64,000 nt of DNA from Desulfurococcaceae archaeon (GTDB lineage: Archaea > Thermoproteota > Thermoprotei_A > Sulfolobales > Desulfurococcaceae): assembly GCA_023269825.1 (NCBI GenBank), contig JAGDWI010000003.1:62001-126000 (forward strand). Direction: 5' to 3'. This document shows positions 25,352 to 34,320 of this stretch, one piece after another. The number at the start of each line of letters is the position of its first letter. Position 1 is the stretch's first letter. The notes under the pieces were generated by a model. That model was not told where the DNA came from. It was given only the letters and a program-made list of their open reading frames with translations, and made no database searches. Made by a program: the position numbers and the translations under genes.

Positions 25352-27266
25352 ATCCTCTCTGAGAGATACTGGTTTGAAAGTAGGGTTAGAGATACATGTA
25401 CAGTTAAACACTAAGAGAAAACTATTCTGCCATTGTCCAACAGAGAGTACGAGTGAGTTAAATCAAACAATGTTTCACAGGTATTTGAGGCCCGCGAGAA
25501 GCGAAGTAGGAGAAGTAGATCCAGCGGCCTTACTCGAGTGGAGGAGAAATAGAGCATATGTATACATGGCTCCATCAAACTCATCATGCTTAGTTGAAGC
25601 AGATGAAGAGCCTCCACACCCTCTTGATGAGGAATCATTAATGGTCGCGTTAGCTGTAGCAAGAGCATTAAATATGAACATAGTTGACGAAATACACGTT
25701 ATGAGGAAAATAGTTATAGATGGAAGTAACGTTAGTGGTTTCCAGAGAACATCCCTGATCGCACTTAATGGATACATAGAGGTTGAAGGTCGGAAAATAG
25801 GTGTACAAACACTTTGCCTAGAAGAAGATGCTGCTAGGAAAATCGAGGAAAAAGAACTAGAAGTAACATATTCCCTAGATAGGTTGGGAATACCATTAGT
25901 AGAAATAGCTACTGCACCCGACATAGATACACCAGATCTCGCCTTGAAAACCGCGCTTAAAATAGGTCAATTAGTTAGGTTAACAGGTAAAGCTAAGCGG
26001 GGTTTAGGAAGCATTAGGCAGGACATTAACGTCAGCATTAAGAACGGAGCAAAAATAGAGATCAAGGGTATACAGCACTTATATCTAATTCCCCGAGTAG
26101 TCGAGTACGAGGTCATGAGGCAACTTAAATTACTGGAAATAAGAGAAGAACTAGCTAATAGAAGCATTGAGCCCAATCAACTCAAACCAGACATTGTTGA
26201 TATAACGAGATTATTCCAGAATTCTTCATCGAAAATAATTAGAAAAGCTCTCTCCAACCCTGAAGGAGCAGTATTAGCGGTTAAATTACCTGGATTCAAG
26301 GGCCTACTTGGAAGAGAAATACAACCCGGGAGGAGATTTGGAACAGAGCTAAGTGATTACGCGAAAGTATGGGGAGGAGTTGGAGGAATAATTCACACAG
26401 ATGAACTACCAGCCTATGGTATAACATCAGATGATGTTGCTAGAATATACTCGGAAATTGGCGCGGAACCCGGGAGAGACGCTATTGTAATAGTGGCTGA
26501 TCTAAGGTATAAGGGAGAAAAAGCACTATTAGCGGTCGTTGAGCGAGCGAAGTACGCTTTTAAAGGTGTTCCAGAAGAGACTCGCGCTGCAAACCCTGAT
26601 GGAACAACCAGGTACATGAGACCCAGGCCTGGAGCTGCCAGAATGTATCCTGAGACGGATATTCCACCCATTGTTGTGACTACCGATCTATTAGCTAAAG
26701 CTGAGAAATACGTACCTGAACACCCGGATCTAAAGTATAAAAAACTCGTTGAGCTACATGGTTTGAGTAGTAGTTTAGCTCAAGCTCTATTGAATGACCT
26801 TAGATTAGATTTCTACGAGTACTTAGCCGAGAAATATGGGAACAGTGTCCCATACACTGTGATTGCGAGCATACTAGTCAACATTATACCCGCACTTAGA
26901 AGAGAGGGTTTACCAGTTGATGAAATCGGCGACGAGGTACTAGAGGATATTGTTAAAGCTCTCTCGGAAGGTATCATAGTGAAAGAAGCTATTCCCGATG
27001 TTTTATCGTATCTAGTGAAAAACCCAGGGGCAAGTGTAGCTAAAGCTGTAGAGGATCTAGGGTTAAAGAAGCCTGGAATCAGTGAACTCGACGACTTAAT
27101 AGTGAGCGTGATCAATGCTAATAAGGATAAACTACTTTCCAGGAGCGATAAAGCATTTACAATTGTTATGAGTGAAGTAATGAAAACTGTGAGAGGAAAA
27201 GTAGATGGAAAAATCGTTGCAGAGAGGGTTAAAACTAAATTAAGGGAGATACTAAATATCACATAA
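25344..27266 (+). CDS. gatE: Glutamyl-tRNA(Gln) amidotransferase subunit E
   Basis: 640 residues from the ATG at 25344 ([21 protein letters not shown]); the frame is open further upstream inside gatD but that part is not GatE-like. [41 protein letters not shown] and [12 protein letters not shown] are GatB/E signatures. A GAD-like insertion occupies about 265-400, and the tail is the helical YqeY-like tRNA-binding domain. It kinates and amidates Glu-tRNA(Gln). It is translationally coupled to gatD. Confidence 0.97.
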   Translation: MSKSSLRDTGLKVGLEIHVQLNTKRKLFCHCPTESTSELNQTMFHRYLRPARSEVGEVDPAALLEWRRNRAYVYMAPSNSSCLVEADEEPPHPLDEESLMVALAVARALNMNIVDEIHVMRKIVIDGSNVSGFQRTSLIALNGYIEVEGRKIGVQTLCLEEDAARKIEEKELEVTYSLDRLGIPLVEIATAPDIDTPDLALKTALKIGQLVRLTGKAKRGLGSIRQDINVSIKNGAKIEIKGIQHLYLIPRVVEYEVMRQLKLLEIREELANRSIEPNQLKPDIVDITRLFQNSSSKIIRKALSNPEGAVLAVKLPGFKGLLGREIQPGRRFGTELSDYAKVWGGVGGIIHTDELPAYGITSDDVARIYSEIGAEPGRDAIVIVADLRYKGEKALLAVVERAKYAFKGVPEETRAANPDGTTRYMRPRPGAARMYPETDIPPIVVTTDLLAKAEKYVPEHPDLKYKKLVELHGLSSSLAQALLNDLRLDFYEYLAEKYGNSVPYTVIASILVNIIPALRREGLPVDEIGDEVLEDIVKALSEGIIVKEAIPDVLSYLVKNPGASVAKAVEDLGLKKPGISELDDLIVSVINANKDKLLSRSDKAFTIVMSEVMKTVRGKVDGKIVAERVKTKLREILNIT

Positions 27267-27435
27267 TAGCGATGAGGATTACTCCCGACAATGATTGATG
27301 ATTAAAAGGCATTTGACCGAGCTAACTATTTGAATGATGAAAATAATTCAATGAACTAAGATGATGTAGCACGAGCGTGCTGACAAGTACCGTGGTGACA
27401 TAGCCATACTGGGCTCCGACTCTTTAACTCCATGG

Positions 27436-28308
27436 ATGATCGTTTCACTATTAAATACTTACAAGAAACTGAGCACTATATGCAATAATATTAAGTGTGA
27501 GAGCAAACAGAGAATTGCTCGCATTATACGAAGATATATTTCGAAAGGAGTCATCGCGAAACACTTTATTTTCCCACTTGAATTAATGCCTGTACCATGC
27601 TCAATTGCAATAGTTAGTAAACATCAAAAAACCAGGACACAGTGCTTCAAAAAACCACCAAGAGCGATCTCAAAGTACACATCCTATGCAGGAGTCCCCG
27701 TTGAAGTACATTACTTACTGGAAGATCACGAGTTCGTTGAGAACAACGTTGATACAACTACATGTAGGCTCGAAGTGTGCGAGGAAATAGTTGAAACCAT
27801 CATACCTCGAGAGAAAATCGACGCCTACGAAATAGAATTAACTAGTACAAATTACTCCTCTAAAGTCAACTTAGATAGCGTTGACATCAACATAATCTCA
27901 GAGTTATTTAGAATCTCTAATCCACCTCTGGAAAGATCTCCTAATAGTAGAGTAATTAAGATTTTGAATAACGTGTTGGGATTAAAGAGCTCGAAACACC
28001 ACTACTACAACCACGTATATAAGTACGTATTGGAGCATTACTCTCTCAAAAACAGCGCAGAGTACCTGCTCATCTTGGCAACTACTCCTAGTAGAAAAGA
28101 ACTAGAAAACTTGCTGAACGCTATGATCAAAGCCGGGCTTCTCACCGGGGTTTGGCAAATACATTGCCTAAGCAAGATACCTATAACCGCATTGGTACAC
28201 GCATGGGGATACTTCGAGAGGTTTCTCGACGAGAAATATGAACACCCAATGATAAAAAACACTTCTTACACTATATACCCTGTCCTAGGTGTTAAGCATG
28301 GACATTAG
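27436..28308 (+). CDS. Unknown protein, possibly a two-module regulator
   Basis: 290 residues of no family I recognise. Two segments have the rhythm of Lrp/AsnC proteins: residues 20-45 (RIARIIRRYISKGVIAKHFI) and about 145-190 (SVDINIISELFRISNPPLER), each resembling a recognition helix plus wing, and each followed by mixed strands that could be effector-type domains. A cysteine pair CRLEVC lies near 110. The 170-bp gap upstream holds a weak C/D sRNA candidate. The 3' end overlaps the start of the phosphatase gene, so they are probably one operon. Confidence 0.55.
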   Translation: MIVSLLNTYKKLSTICNNIKCESKQRIARIIRRYISKGVIAKHFIFPLELMPVPCSIAIVSKHQKTRTQCFKKPPRAISKYTSYAGVPVEVHYLLEDHEFVENNVDTTTCRLEVCEEIVETIIPREKIDAYEIELTSTNYSSKVNLDSVDINIISELFRISNPPLERSPNSRVIKILNNVLGLKSSKHHYYNHVYKYVLEHYSLKNSAEYLLILATTPSRKELENLLNAMIKAGLLTGVWQIHCLSKIPITALVHAWGYFERFLDEKYEHPMIKNTSYTIYPVLGVKHGH

Positions 28309-29269
28309 CGGAGTTAGCCCAACGCTTAAAAAACTACACGAGGATACAATTAATTTAAGTTCTGCTCCTAGTTCATTTAGATCGCTGATTGAGGATTCAA
28401 TTAAGTGCGTTAAACACCCCCCGCGCGGAGGAATCTATCATGAACCCGGCGTTATTGAACTACGTGACGAAGGAAACTACATCTTCATCGGAGATCTACA
28501 TGGAGACTACTATACACTAATACATCTTCTAGATAAATTATGGAGCAACATGGAGAAATATACATTAATATTTCTAGGAGACTATATCGATCGAGGATAT
28601 ATGCAAATAGAAACACTTGTCTTCCTACTCAACTTGAAGAGGAATTATGGTGATAGAATAGTTCTTCTCAGAGGTAACCACGAGCCTCCTCAGTGGTTAA
28701 CGCCTTACCCGCACGATTACCCATATAACCTACAGGAAAGATTTAGTGATGAAGCACAAGAACTATACTTCTTAAATCTTGAATTATTTGAAAATCTCCC
28801 TCTAGCTTTATTGAAAGAGAATCACTTCATTGCATTACATGGAGGACCACCTCTAAAGGTTCTAAGAGCAAGGAATTGGGAAGAGTCTTTCACAGCGATC
28901 AACGGTGAGGAGAAACGTAGAATGATCGAGGAAATCTTGTGGAGCGATCCCGCCGAGATAAGCGAGGAATACACCTACTCTCCTCGAGGTGCAGGAGTAC
29001 TATATGGTCCAATTGTGTCTCAACGAGCACTACAATTAGTTAAAGGTAAATTCATTATAAGAGGACATGAAGCCGTTAATGGTATTCGTTTATCGCATGA
29101 GAAACGAGTAATCACAGTGTTCACATCGCCTCTAGTATATGGATTCAAATGCGGAGGTGTCGCCCTATATGAGTACTCGGAGAAGGCGGGAAACCACGAG
29201 TTAAGAACAATGTGTTTCGACACCAGAAAAAGAGAATTGATAACACTTAATAACACCCCTACCAAATAG
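28298..29269 (+). CDS. PPP-family serine/threonine protein phosphatase
   Basis: 323 residues from the ATG at 28298, which is well spaced from AGGTG; a GTG at 28289 is also in frame. The metal-binding motifs are GDLHG (65-69), GDYIDRG (94-100), RGNHE (125-129), then ALHGG and IIRGHE. This is the PP1-arch type, a two-metal phosphatase acting on phospho-Ser/Thr proteins. It overlaps the unknown gene upstream and is followed 8 bp later by a small protein, suggesting a three-gene operon. Confidence 0.93.
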   Translation: MDISGVSPTLKKLHEDTINLSSAPSSFRSLIEDSIKCVKHPPRGGIYHEPGVIELRDEGNYIFIGDLHGDYYTLIHLLDKLWSNMEKYTLIFLGDYIDRGYMQIETLVFLLNLKRNYGDRIVLLRGNHEPPQWLTPYPHDYPYNLQERFSDEAQELYFLNLELFENLPLALLKENHFIALHGGPPLKVLRARNWEESFTAINGEEKRRMIEEILWSDPAEISEEYTYSPRGAGVLYGPIVSQRALQLVKGKFIIRGHEAVNGIRLSHEKRVITVFTSPLVYGFKCGGVALYEYSEKAGNHELRTMCFDTRKRELITLNNTPTK

Positions 29270-29277
29270 AGAAAACC

Positions 29278-29577
29278 ATGGAGGCAGAAAACATGAAAGC
29301 ACAGTATAGGCGAAAACTCATTGACAGCATTGAAAACACTATAGGAGATATCGTAAACGAGCTCATAGATAAATACTATGGTGATAGAATAGAGACCGAG
29401 TATGACTACGAGAAAATCCTTTACTCAATAGCTCACCAAGTGAAACAAGAAGTATTCGATAACAAGGCTGCTCTTAACGACGTCATAGAGTATTTAAACA
29501 AGTTGCGAAACAAGAAAAGCATAGCTAAGTTAATAATCAGTTACATGATCAGCCGCGCTTTAGAAGAACCTGAATAA
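29278..29577 (+). CDS. Small helical protein, unknown function
   Basis: 99 residues, acidic to neutral and largely helical (LIDSIENTIGDIVNELIDKYY, KILYSIAHQVKQEVF). No motifs recognised. It sits 8 bp after the phosphatase gene and may be co-transcribed. An internal ATG at residue 6 is an alternative start. Confidence 0.55.
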   Translation: MEAENMKAQYRRKLIDSIENTIGDIVNELIDKYYGDRIETEYDYEKILYSIAHQVKQEVFDNKAALNDVIEYLNKLRNKKSIAKLIISYMISRALEEPE

Positions 29578-29658
29578 TAATTAATTCATGTTCGCTCCTT
29601 ACTTCATTTAAATACCCTACATAATAAGCGGAGTAAAAGAAATTTAGTCAATTAGGGG

Positions 29659-30564
29659 ATGCATATTTCCAAGAAAAGAAAACAATCACTCAAAGACACC
29701 TCACCTAGAACTGAGCAATTAGAGGACAAATTGAAAAATAAGTCGTCGAAAAAACAAAAGGGAAGTCTAAAGCTCGAAACCACTAAAACAGGTGAATCCC
29801 TCGAGGAAAAAACGACTCATAGAAGCGTGAAAAAGAGGGCAACCAGTATCAACATAGATAAACTCCTAGATGAGGTCTTCGAACAAGTAGACTCTATGTT
29901 CGCGTTAACTAGTGACTTACAACTACCACTAGAAAGAGCAAGAGAAATAGTTAAAGAACTGGTAGAAAACATAGCGGCAGGATACAGTAGCAAACCCTCA
30001 GGTGAAGCAATAGTGAAGAAAATAAAAAAGAACCAGAACATTATCTCCGAGTACATAGCGTCAAAAATACTAAGTGAATCAGATAAGTTGACACCTTCTC
30101 AACTCGAATTCGCTATCATGAGGGGTGGTCGTGCAGTTCTCTCAGAGGTAGATAGACTATATAAATTAGCTACTCATCAAGGTAGAGAGGATCTTGCGAG
30201 TTTGCTTCGACACGCTTGGAACACTTACGGCCCTAAAGGTATGATCGAGTGCCCTATGTGCGGGTTTAACGCGGTTTCACCTGATAGGAACTGCTTAACG
30301 TGTGGTGCAACTGTTTCAGAAGAGTATGTTAGGAAAACTCTTGGATTCGATGAAAAATTCGAGTTGTATTTGAAAACAGCTAGTGTCGCTGAATTAAATG
30401 AATTACTACAGTTAGGACAAGTACTAGTAGGCGAGAAAGGAGTTTATAGCCCTCGATCACGTAAAGCCCGTTTAGAGAACCCAGTTGTGTATGTAGTATA
30501 CTTGAAGAACAGTGAGATATCGAGAATTATTGAGGAAATAAATTCAAGGGATCTACCAATATAG
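29659..30564 (+). CDS. Zinc-ribbon protein with basic N terminus, unknown function
   Basis: 301 residues. The first 65 are lysine/serine/threonine-rich and probably disordered. A helical region (about 70-190) follows, then a zinc ribbon CPMCGFNAVSPDRNCLTCG (about 199-217) and a C-terminal alpha/beta piece ending in IIEEINSRDLPI. The plan suggests nucleic-acid or protein binding; no catalytic signature is seen. It looks like a lineage-specific crenarchaeal protein. Confidence 0.65.
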   Translation: MHISKKRKQSLKDTSPRTEQLEDKLKNKSSKKQKGSLKLETTKTGESLEEKTTHRSVKKRATSINIDKLLDEVFEQVDSMFALTSDLQLPLERAREIVKELVENIAAGYSSKPSGEAIVKKIKKNQNIISEYIASKILSESDKLTPSQLEFAIMRGGRAVLSEVDRLYKLATHQGREDLASLLRHAWNTYGPKGMIECPMCGFNAVSPDRNCLTCGATVSEEYVRKTLGFDEKFELYLKTASVAELNELLQLGQVLVGEKGVYSPRSRKARLENPVVYVVYLKNSEISRIIEEINSRDLPI

Positions 30565-30626
30565 GAACATGGACGCTGATTAAACCCAGTGCTGCATTTA
30601 CTCAAGGGAATAGTGAATGTAATCCT

Positions 30627-30974
30627 TTAAATTCTTACATATATATTACGCTTGGTGAAAACCTCCCTTATGCTCCTACGTATAACTTTCAAATTTAATC
30701 CAACTGTGCTTAAAGCCCCAAGTTGCTCGAAGACCAATTCTCCTCTATAATATACTCTTATTGCTGGAATCTCATCTACATCCGCGATCTCGGGGTGTTC
30801 TTTGACGTTGACTCTACAGAACAATATTACTTTATCTGCGTACTTTGAGAGTTCCTTCATGGATTCATACATGATTTGGCAATCCTTATTGCCTGATTCA
30901 TAGTACTCTATTAAAACTATCTCATTGCCTTTGACAGCTCTCACTAGTTCTTCTCTCGATTTGAGTTCATACAT
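30627..30974 (-). CDS. Thioredoxin-fold protein lacking the CXXC pair
   Basis: 115 residues from the ATG at 30974, which follows GAGGT; an upstream TTG would add eight. EIVLIEYYESGNKDCQIMYESM aligns with the thioredoxin active-site strand and helix, but only the second cysteine remains (Cys32; the first position is Asn). VNVKEHPEIADVDEIPAIRVYYRGELV includes the cis-proline (IPA). It cannot do classic dithiol exchange; a chaperone-like or single-thiol role is possible. It is divergent from the thermosome gene. Confidence 0.75.
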   Translation of the reverse strand: MYELKSREELVRAVKGNEIVLIEYYESGNKDCQIMYESMKELSKYADKVILFCRVNVKEHPEIADVDEIPAIRVYYRGELVFEQLGALSTVGLNLKVIRRSIREVFTKRNIYVRI

Positions 30975-31071
30975 TTTATTACCTCGGATTATTCTCAACG
31001 TTAAAATAATTTTTCTTTTCTAATAAACATGCCTTGATAAAATACCGAGAACATTTATTTGGTTATGGCAA

Positions 31072-31085
31072 GAAAATTTATATAG
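31072..31085 (+). promoter_or_regulatory. BRE/TATA element of the thermosome gene
   Basis: The segment gaaaatttatatag combines a purine-rich BRE-like start with a strong TATA box, 45-58 nt upstream of the ATG at 31130. A GGTGG ribosome site lies between them. This is among the best-formed promoters in the window, as expected for an abundant chaperonin. Confidence 0.65.
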
Positions 31086-31129
31086 AACCCGTTTAGATAA
31101 CGAAATAAACGGGCTTATCAGGTGGTACC

Positions 31130-32785
31130 ATGGCACTATACGGTATCCCAGTTTTAGTGTTAAAAGAAGGAACAAAAAGAACTGTTGGTAGAGACGCATT
31201 AAGGTCTAATATTGCAGCTGCTAAAGCACTTGCAGAAGTATTAAAGACTAGTCTAGGTCCCCGTGGCTTAGATAAAATGCTAGTGGATAGTTTCGGAGAT
31301 GTAACTGTTACGAATGACGGAGCCACTATAGTTAAAGAAATGGAGGTTCAACACCCTGCAGCTAAACTACTAGTAGAAGTAGCAAAAGCCCAAGATGCTG
31401 AGGTCGGAGATGGTACTACTAGCGCTGTTGTATTAGCTGGTACTTTGCTAGCGAAAGCGGAGGAGTTATTAGACCAAGATATTCACCCCAGCATAATCAT
31501 TGATGGTTACACTAAAGCACTTAGAGAAGCCATAAGAATACTACGCGAAGTAGCAACACCAGTTGATATAAACGATAGAGAATCACTTAGAAAAGTAGTA
31601 AAAACATCCATAGCGAGCAAGTACATTGGAGGAGACACCATAGCGAGCAAGTTAACTGAGATCTCCATAGATGCTGCATTAGCAGTAGCTGAACCTAAAC
31701 CCGATGGAACAAAAGACTTCAAAGTAGATGATGTTAAAATAGAGAAGAAAAAAGGCGGCAACGTTTTAGACACGCAGTTAATATATGGAATAGTCTTAGA
31801 TAAAGAAGTTGTTCACCCAGGTATGCCTAGGAGAGTTGAGAAAGCTAGAATAGCATTACTAGATGCACCACTAGAGGTTGAGAAACCAGAGATAACGGCT
31901 AAGATAAACATTACAAGTCCCGAAATGATCAAAGCGTTTCTAGACGAAGAATCAAAAATGCTTAAGGAAATGGTTGATAAGATAGCTGAGGTGGGTGCAA
32001 ACGTCGTTGTTTGCCAGAAGGGAATTGATGAGGTTGCTCAGCACTTCTTAGCTAAGAAGGGTATTTTAGCTGTTAGGAGAGTTAAGAGAAGCGACTTAGA
32101 GAAACTCGAAAGAGCGTCAGGAGGAAAAATAGTTAGTAGCATTCGTGACCTGAAACCAGAGGACTTAGGATACGCTGAACTAGTAGAAGAGAGAAAAGTT
32201 GGAAACGATAAAATGGTGTTCATAGAGGGATGCAAGAACCCGAAAGCTGTCACAATACTAGTGCGTGGAGCAAGCGACATGGTGCTTGACGAGATTGAAA
32301 GAAGCTTGAAAGACGCATTAAATGTCCTAAGAAACGTTATGAGAGTACCCTACATAGTAGCTGGAGGTGGCGCAGCTGAAATAGAGATCGCAATGAGGTT
32401 AAGAGATTACGCTGCGAAAATTGGTGGTAAAGAACAATTAGCAATAGAAGCGTTTGCAAGTGCGCTCGAAGAGATACCAATGATACTTGCTTCATCATGC
32501 GGTAAAGACCCACTGGAAATACTAATGGAGCTTAGAAAACTCCACGCTGAGGGCAAAAAGAACGCGGGCATAGATGTAATATCAGGCGAAGTAATTGAAG
32601 ACATGACGGGTAAGAACGTTATTGAGCCTTTACTCGTCAAGGAATCCATGATAAAAACAGCAGCGGAAGCTGCCTTAACAGTAATGAAGATCGACGACAT
32701 AATAGCAGCGAGTCCAACAAAGAAAGAGAAGGAGAAAGAAAAAGAGAAGAAGGAGCCGGAGGAGTTCTCTAAACCCGAGTTCTAG
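31130..32785 (+). CDS. thsA: Thermosome (group II chaperonin) subunit
   Basis: 551 residues. [27 protein letters not shown] and the [16 protein letters not shown] loop form the ATP site; the catalytic aspartate lies in the latter. [12 protein letters not shown] and the block from [17 protein letters not shown] to GEVIEDM are C-terminal equatorial blocks. The apical domain includes the helical protrusion lid. The tail is lysine/glutamate-rich ([12 protein letters not shown]) instead of the GGM repeats of euryarchaeal thermosomes. It folds proteins in a double ring using ATP. Confidence 0.97.
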   Translation: MALYGIPVLVLKEGTKRTVGRDALRSNIAAAKALAEVLKTSLGPRGLDKMLVDSFGDVTVTNDGATIVKEMEVQHPAAKLLVEVAKAQDAEVGDGTTSAVVLAGTLLAKAEELLDQDIHPSIIIDGYTKALREAIRILREVATPVDINDRESLRKVVKTSIASKYIGGDTIASKLTEISIDAALAVAEPKPDGTKDFKVDDVKIEKKKGGNVLDTQLIYGIVLDKEVVHPGMPRRVEKARIALLDAPLEVEKPEITAKINITSPEMIKAFLDEESKMLKEMVDKIAEVGANVVVCQKGIDEVAQHFLAKKGILAVRRVKRSDLEKLERASGGKIVSSIRDLKPEDLGYAELVEERKVGNDKMVFIEGCKNPKAVTILVRGASDMVLDEIERSLKDALNVLRNVMRVPYIVAGGGAAEIEIAMRLRDYAAKIGGKEQLAIEAFASALEEIPMILASSCGKDPLEILMELRKLHAEGKKNAGIDVISGEVIEDMTGKNVIEPLLVKESMIKTAAEAALTVMKIDDIIAASPTKKEKEKEKEKKEPEEFSKPEF

Positions 32786-32814
32786 GAGGCCGCGGACTAG
32801 ATACACCTATTAAA

Positions 32815-32868
32815 TTAAATTTTTATTTTTAAACTCTTATACTCTATACTCTTTTTGATTGATTAACT
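32815..32868 (+). terminator. T-rich termination region after thermosome
   Basis: Two oligo-T clusters (aaatttttatttttaaac near 32818-32834 and ctttttgatt near 32851-32860) follow the thermosome stop. Archaeal polymerase terminates at U-runs without requiring a hairpin. The region also precedes the rpo6 start and may hold its promoter. Confidence 0.4.
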
Positions 32869-32881
32869 GGGTGTTTATAGA

Positions 32882-33205
32882 TTGACAAACACGTTACTAG
32901 ATGTTTATCGAAAAGTAATAAGTCAGAGATTAACAAGGTTTGAAATAGCTCGAGTCATAGGAGTTAGAGCACTACAGTTATCGATGGGTGCTCCACCATT
33001 AATAGATTTATCCAATGTAGAAATACATGACACAGTATACATTGCAACACTAGAAATTATTAATGGAATACTACCAATGTCTATCCTAAGGCCCGGAGAA
33101 AAAGGTGGATATGAACTTGTCCCAGTCAACAGATTACTTACACCAGAAGTTAAAGGATATCTTAGCTCTATTCTCGAAAGCTGGGATATCAGTAATAGAG
33201 TATAG
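32882..33205 (+). CDS. rpo6: DNA-directed RNA polymerase subunit Rpo6 (RpoK)
   Basis: 107 residues from a TTG. RLTRFEIARVIGVRALQLSMGAPPLI and ATLEIINGILPMSILRP are the Rpo6/Rpb6 core. The protein continues about 25 residues past the usual end (from LVPVNRLLTPEVKGYL onward), and that extension overlaps the start of the M50 protease gene by about 95 nt in another frame. It assists polymerase assembly and stability. Confidence 0.93.
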   Translation: MTNTLLDVYRKVISQRLTRFEIARVIGVRALQLSMGAPPLIDLSNVEIHDTVYIATLEIINGILPMSILRPGEKGGYELVPVNRLLTPEVKGYLSSILESWDISNRV

Positions 33206-34256
33206 GGAATACGTTAACTTCGTCGACTTAGTAATCGATCGCCCTGTCGACGAAAACACGTTTAGAACAATATATGTAGAACTCCTGAGTACACATAAAG
33301 TCCTAGCATTACAGTTGAAATCCATAACACCGATAATAAGGCTCACTCCATACACTGCTCGAACGCACCCCATACAGAAATATAGAACGATACTTACTCT
33401 TACAACGTTCATAACAGTGTTCTTAACCGGCTATGGACTCGCGCAAAGTTTATACAGTGCACTAGGGGAAATAGCGGAAACACCTAAGTTAATCCTAAAC
33501 GCCCTTCTTTACACAGTAGTATTCCTCGTAATCCTAGTTTCACACGAGCTTGGACACTTGTTTATAAGCAAGAAAAGCCACATTGAAGCAGAAGGCCCAA
33601 TACTAATACCTGCACCACCAATACAGCTAGGTTTCATTGGAACACTGGGTGCAGTTATTTTCACTAAAACACCGCCATCTACGAGAAAGGATCTCGCGAA
33701 ACTAGGATTATCCGGCCCTCTCATGGGATTCATAATTGCTACCTTAGCTGGAGTAATTGGATTATATGTTTCACCCGTTATTCCACCAGATATTGCTGAA
33801 AAACTAGTTCAAGCTGGACAAGTGGAGATGATCTCCTTCGGTAGCTTAGTATTCAATTTACTACTATTAATTAGACCAGTCAACGGGGTACTATTCATAC
33901 ATCCAATTCTCTTCGCTTCGTACATCATGTACATGGTAACATTCTTAAACTTGCTACCAATAGGTCAACTTGACGGAGGCCATGTTGTAAGAAGCTTCAC
34001 TGAGCATAAAACATACAAGTACATAAGCACTATTATCCCATTCACACTAATAGCAACAGGGTTTATTCTAAGTATTTTTAACATTGAAGGAACAATATAC
34101 TTGAGCCTAGGATTTGTATCATTACTTCTATACATAATAATCGGTAGACAAGGGCATCCAGGAGTAGCTAATCAATATGATGAATCAAAGTGCTTGTCTT
34201 GCTTACTTACATACTTAATACTATTTGTTCTAACCATGCCTATTCCAATGATGTAA
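33111..34256 (+). CDS. Site-2-protease-like M50 intramembrane metalloprotease
   Basis: 381 residues from the ATG at 33111 (a GTG at 33105 adds two). An N-terminal soluble domain of about 90 residues precedes several membrane segments. HELGH (about 145-149) and NLLPIGQLDGGH (about 280-291) supply the zinc ligands His, His and Asp. Such enzymes cut membrane-bound substrates, often in regulated proteolysis. No in-frame ATG, GTG or TTG follows the rpo6 stop until well into the conserved domain, so the overlap appears real. Confidence 0.88.
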   Translation: MNLSQSTDYLHQKLKDILALFSKAGISVIEYREYVNFVDLVIDRPVDENTFRTIYVELLSTHKVLALQLKSITPIIRLTPYTARTHPIQKYRTILTLTTFITVFLTGYGLAQSLYSALGEIAETPKLILNALLYTVVFLVILVSHELGHLFISKKSHIEAEGPILIPAPPIQLGFIGTLGAVIFTKTPPSTRKDLAKLGLSGPLMGFIIATLAGVIGLYVSPVIPPDIAEKLVQAGQVEMISFGSLVFNLLLLIRPVNGVLFIHPILFASYIMYMVTFLNLLPIGQLDGGHVVRSFTEHKTYKYISTIIPFTLIATGFILSIFNIEGTIYLSLGFVSLLLYIIIGRQGHPGVANQYDESKCLSCLLTYLILFVLTMPIPMM

Positions 34257-34320
34257 TCCCCAAAGCATTTTTCCACTGTGAAACATTCTTATTAATTAAT
34301 CCAATTGTTTAGAATAAAGG

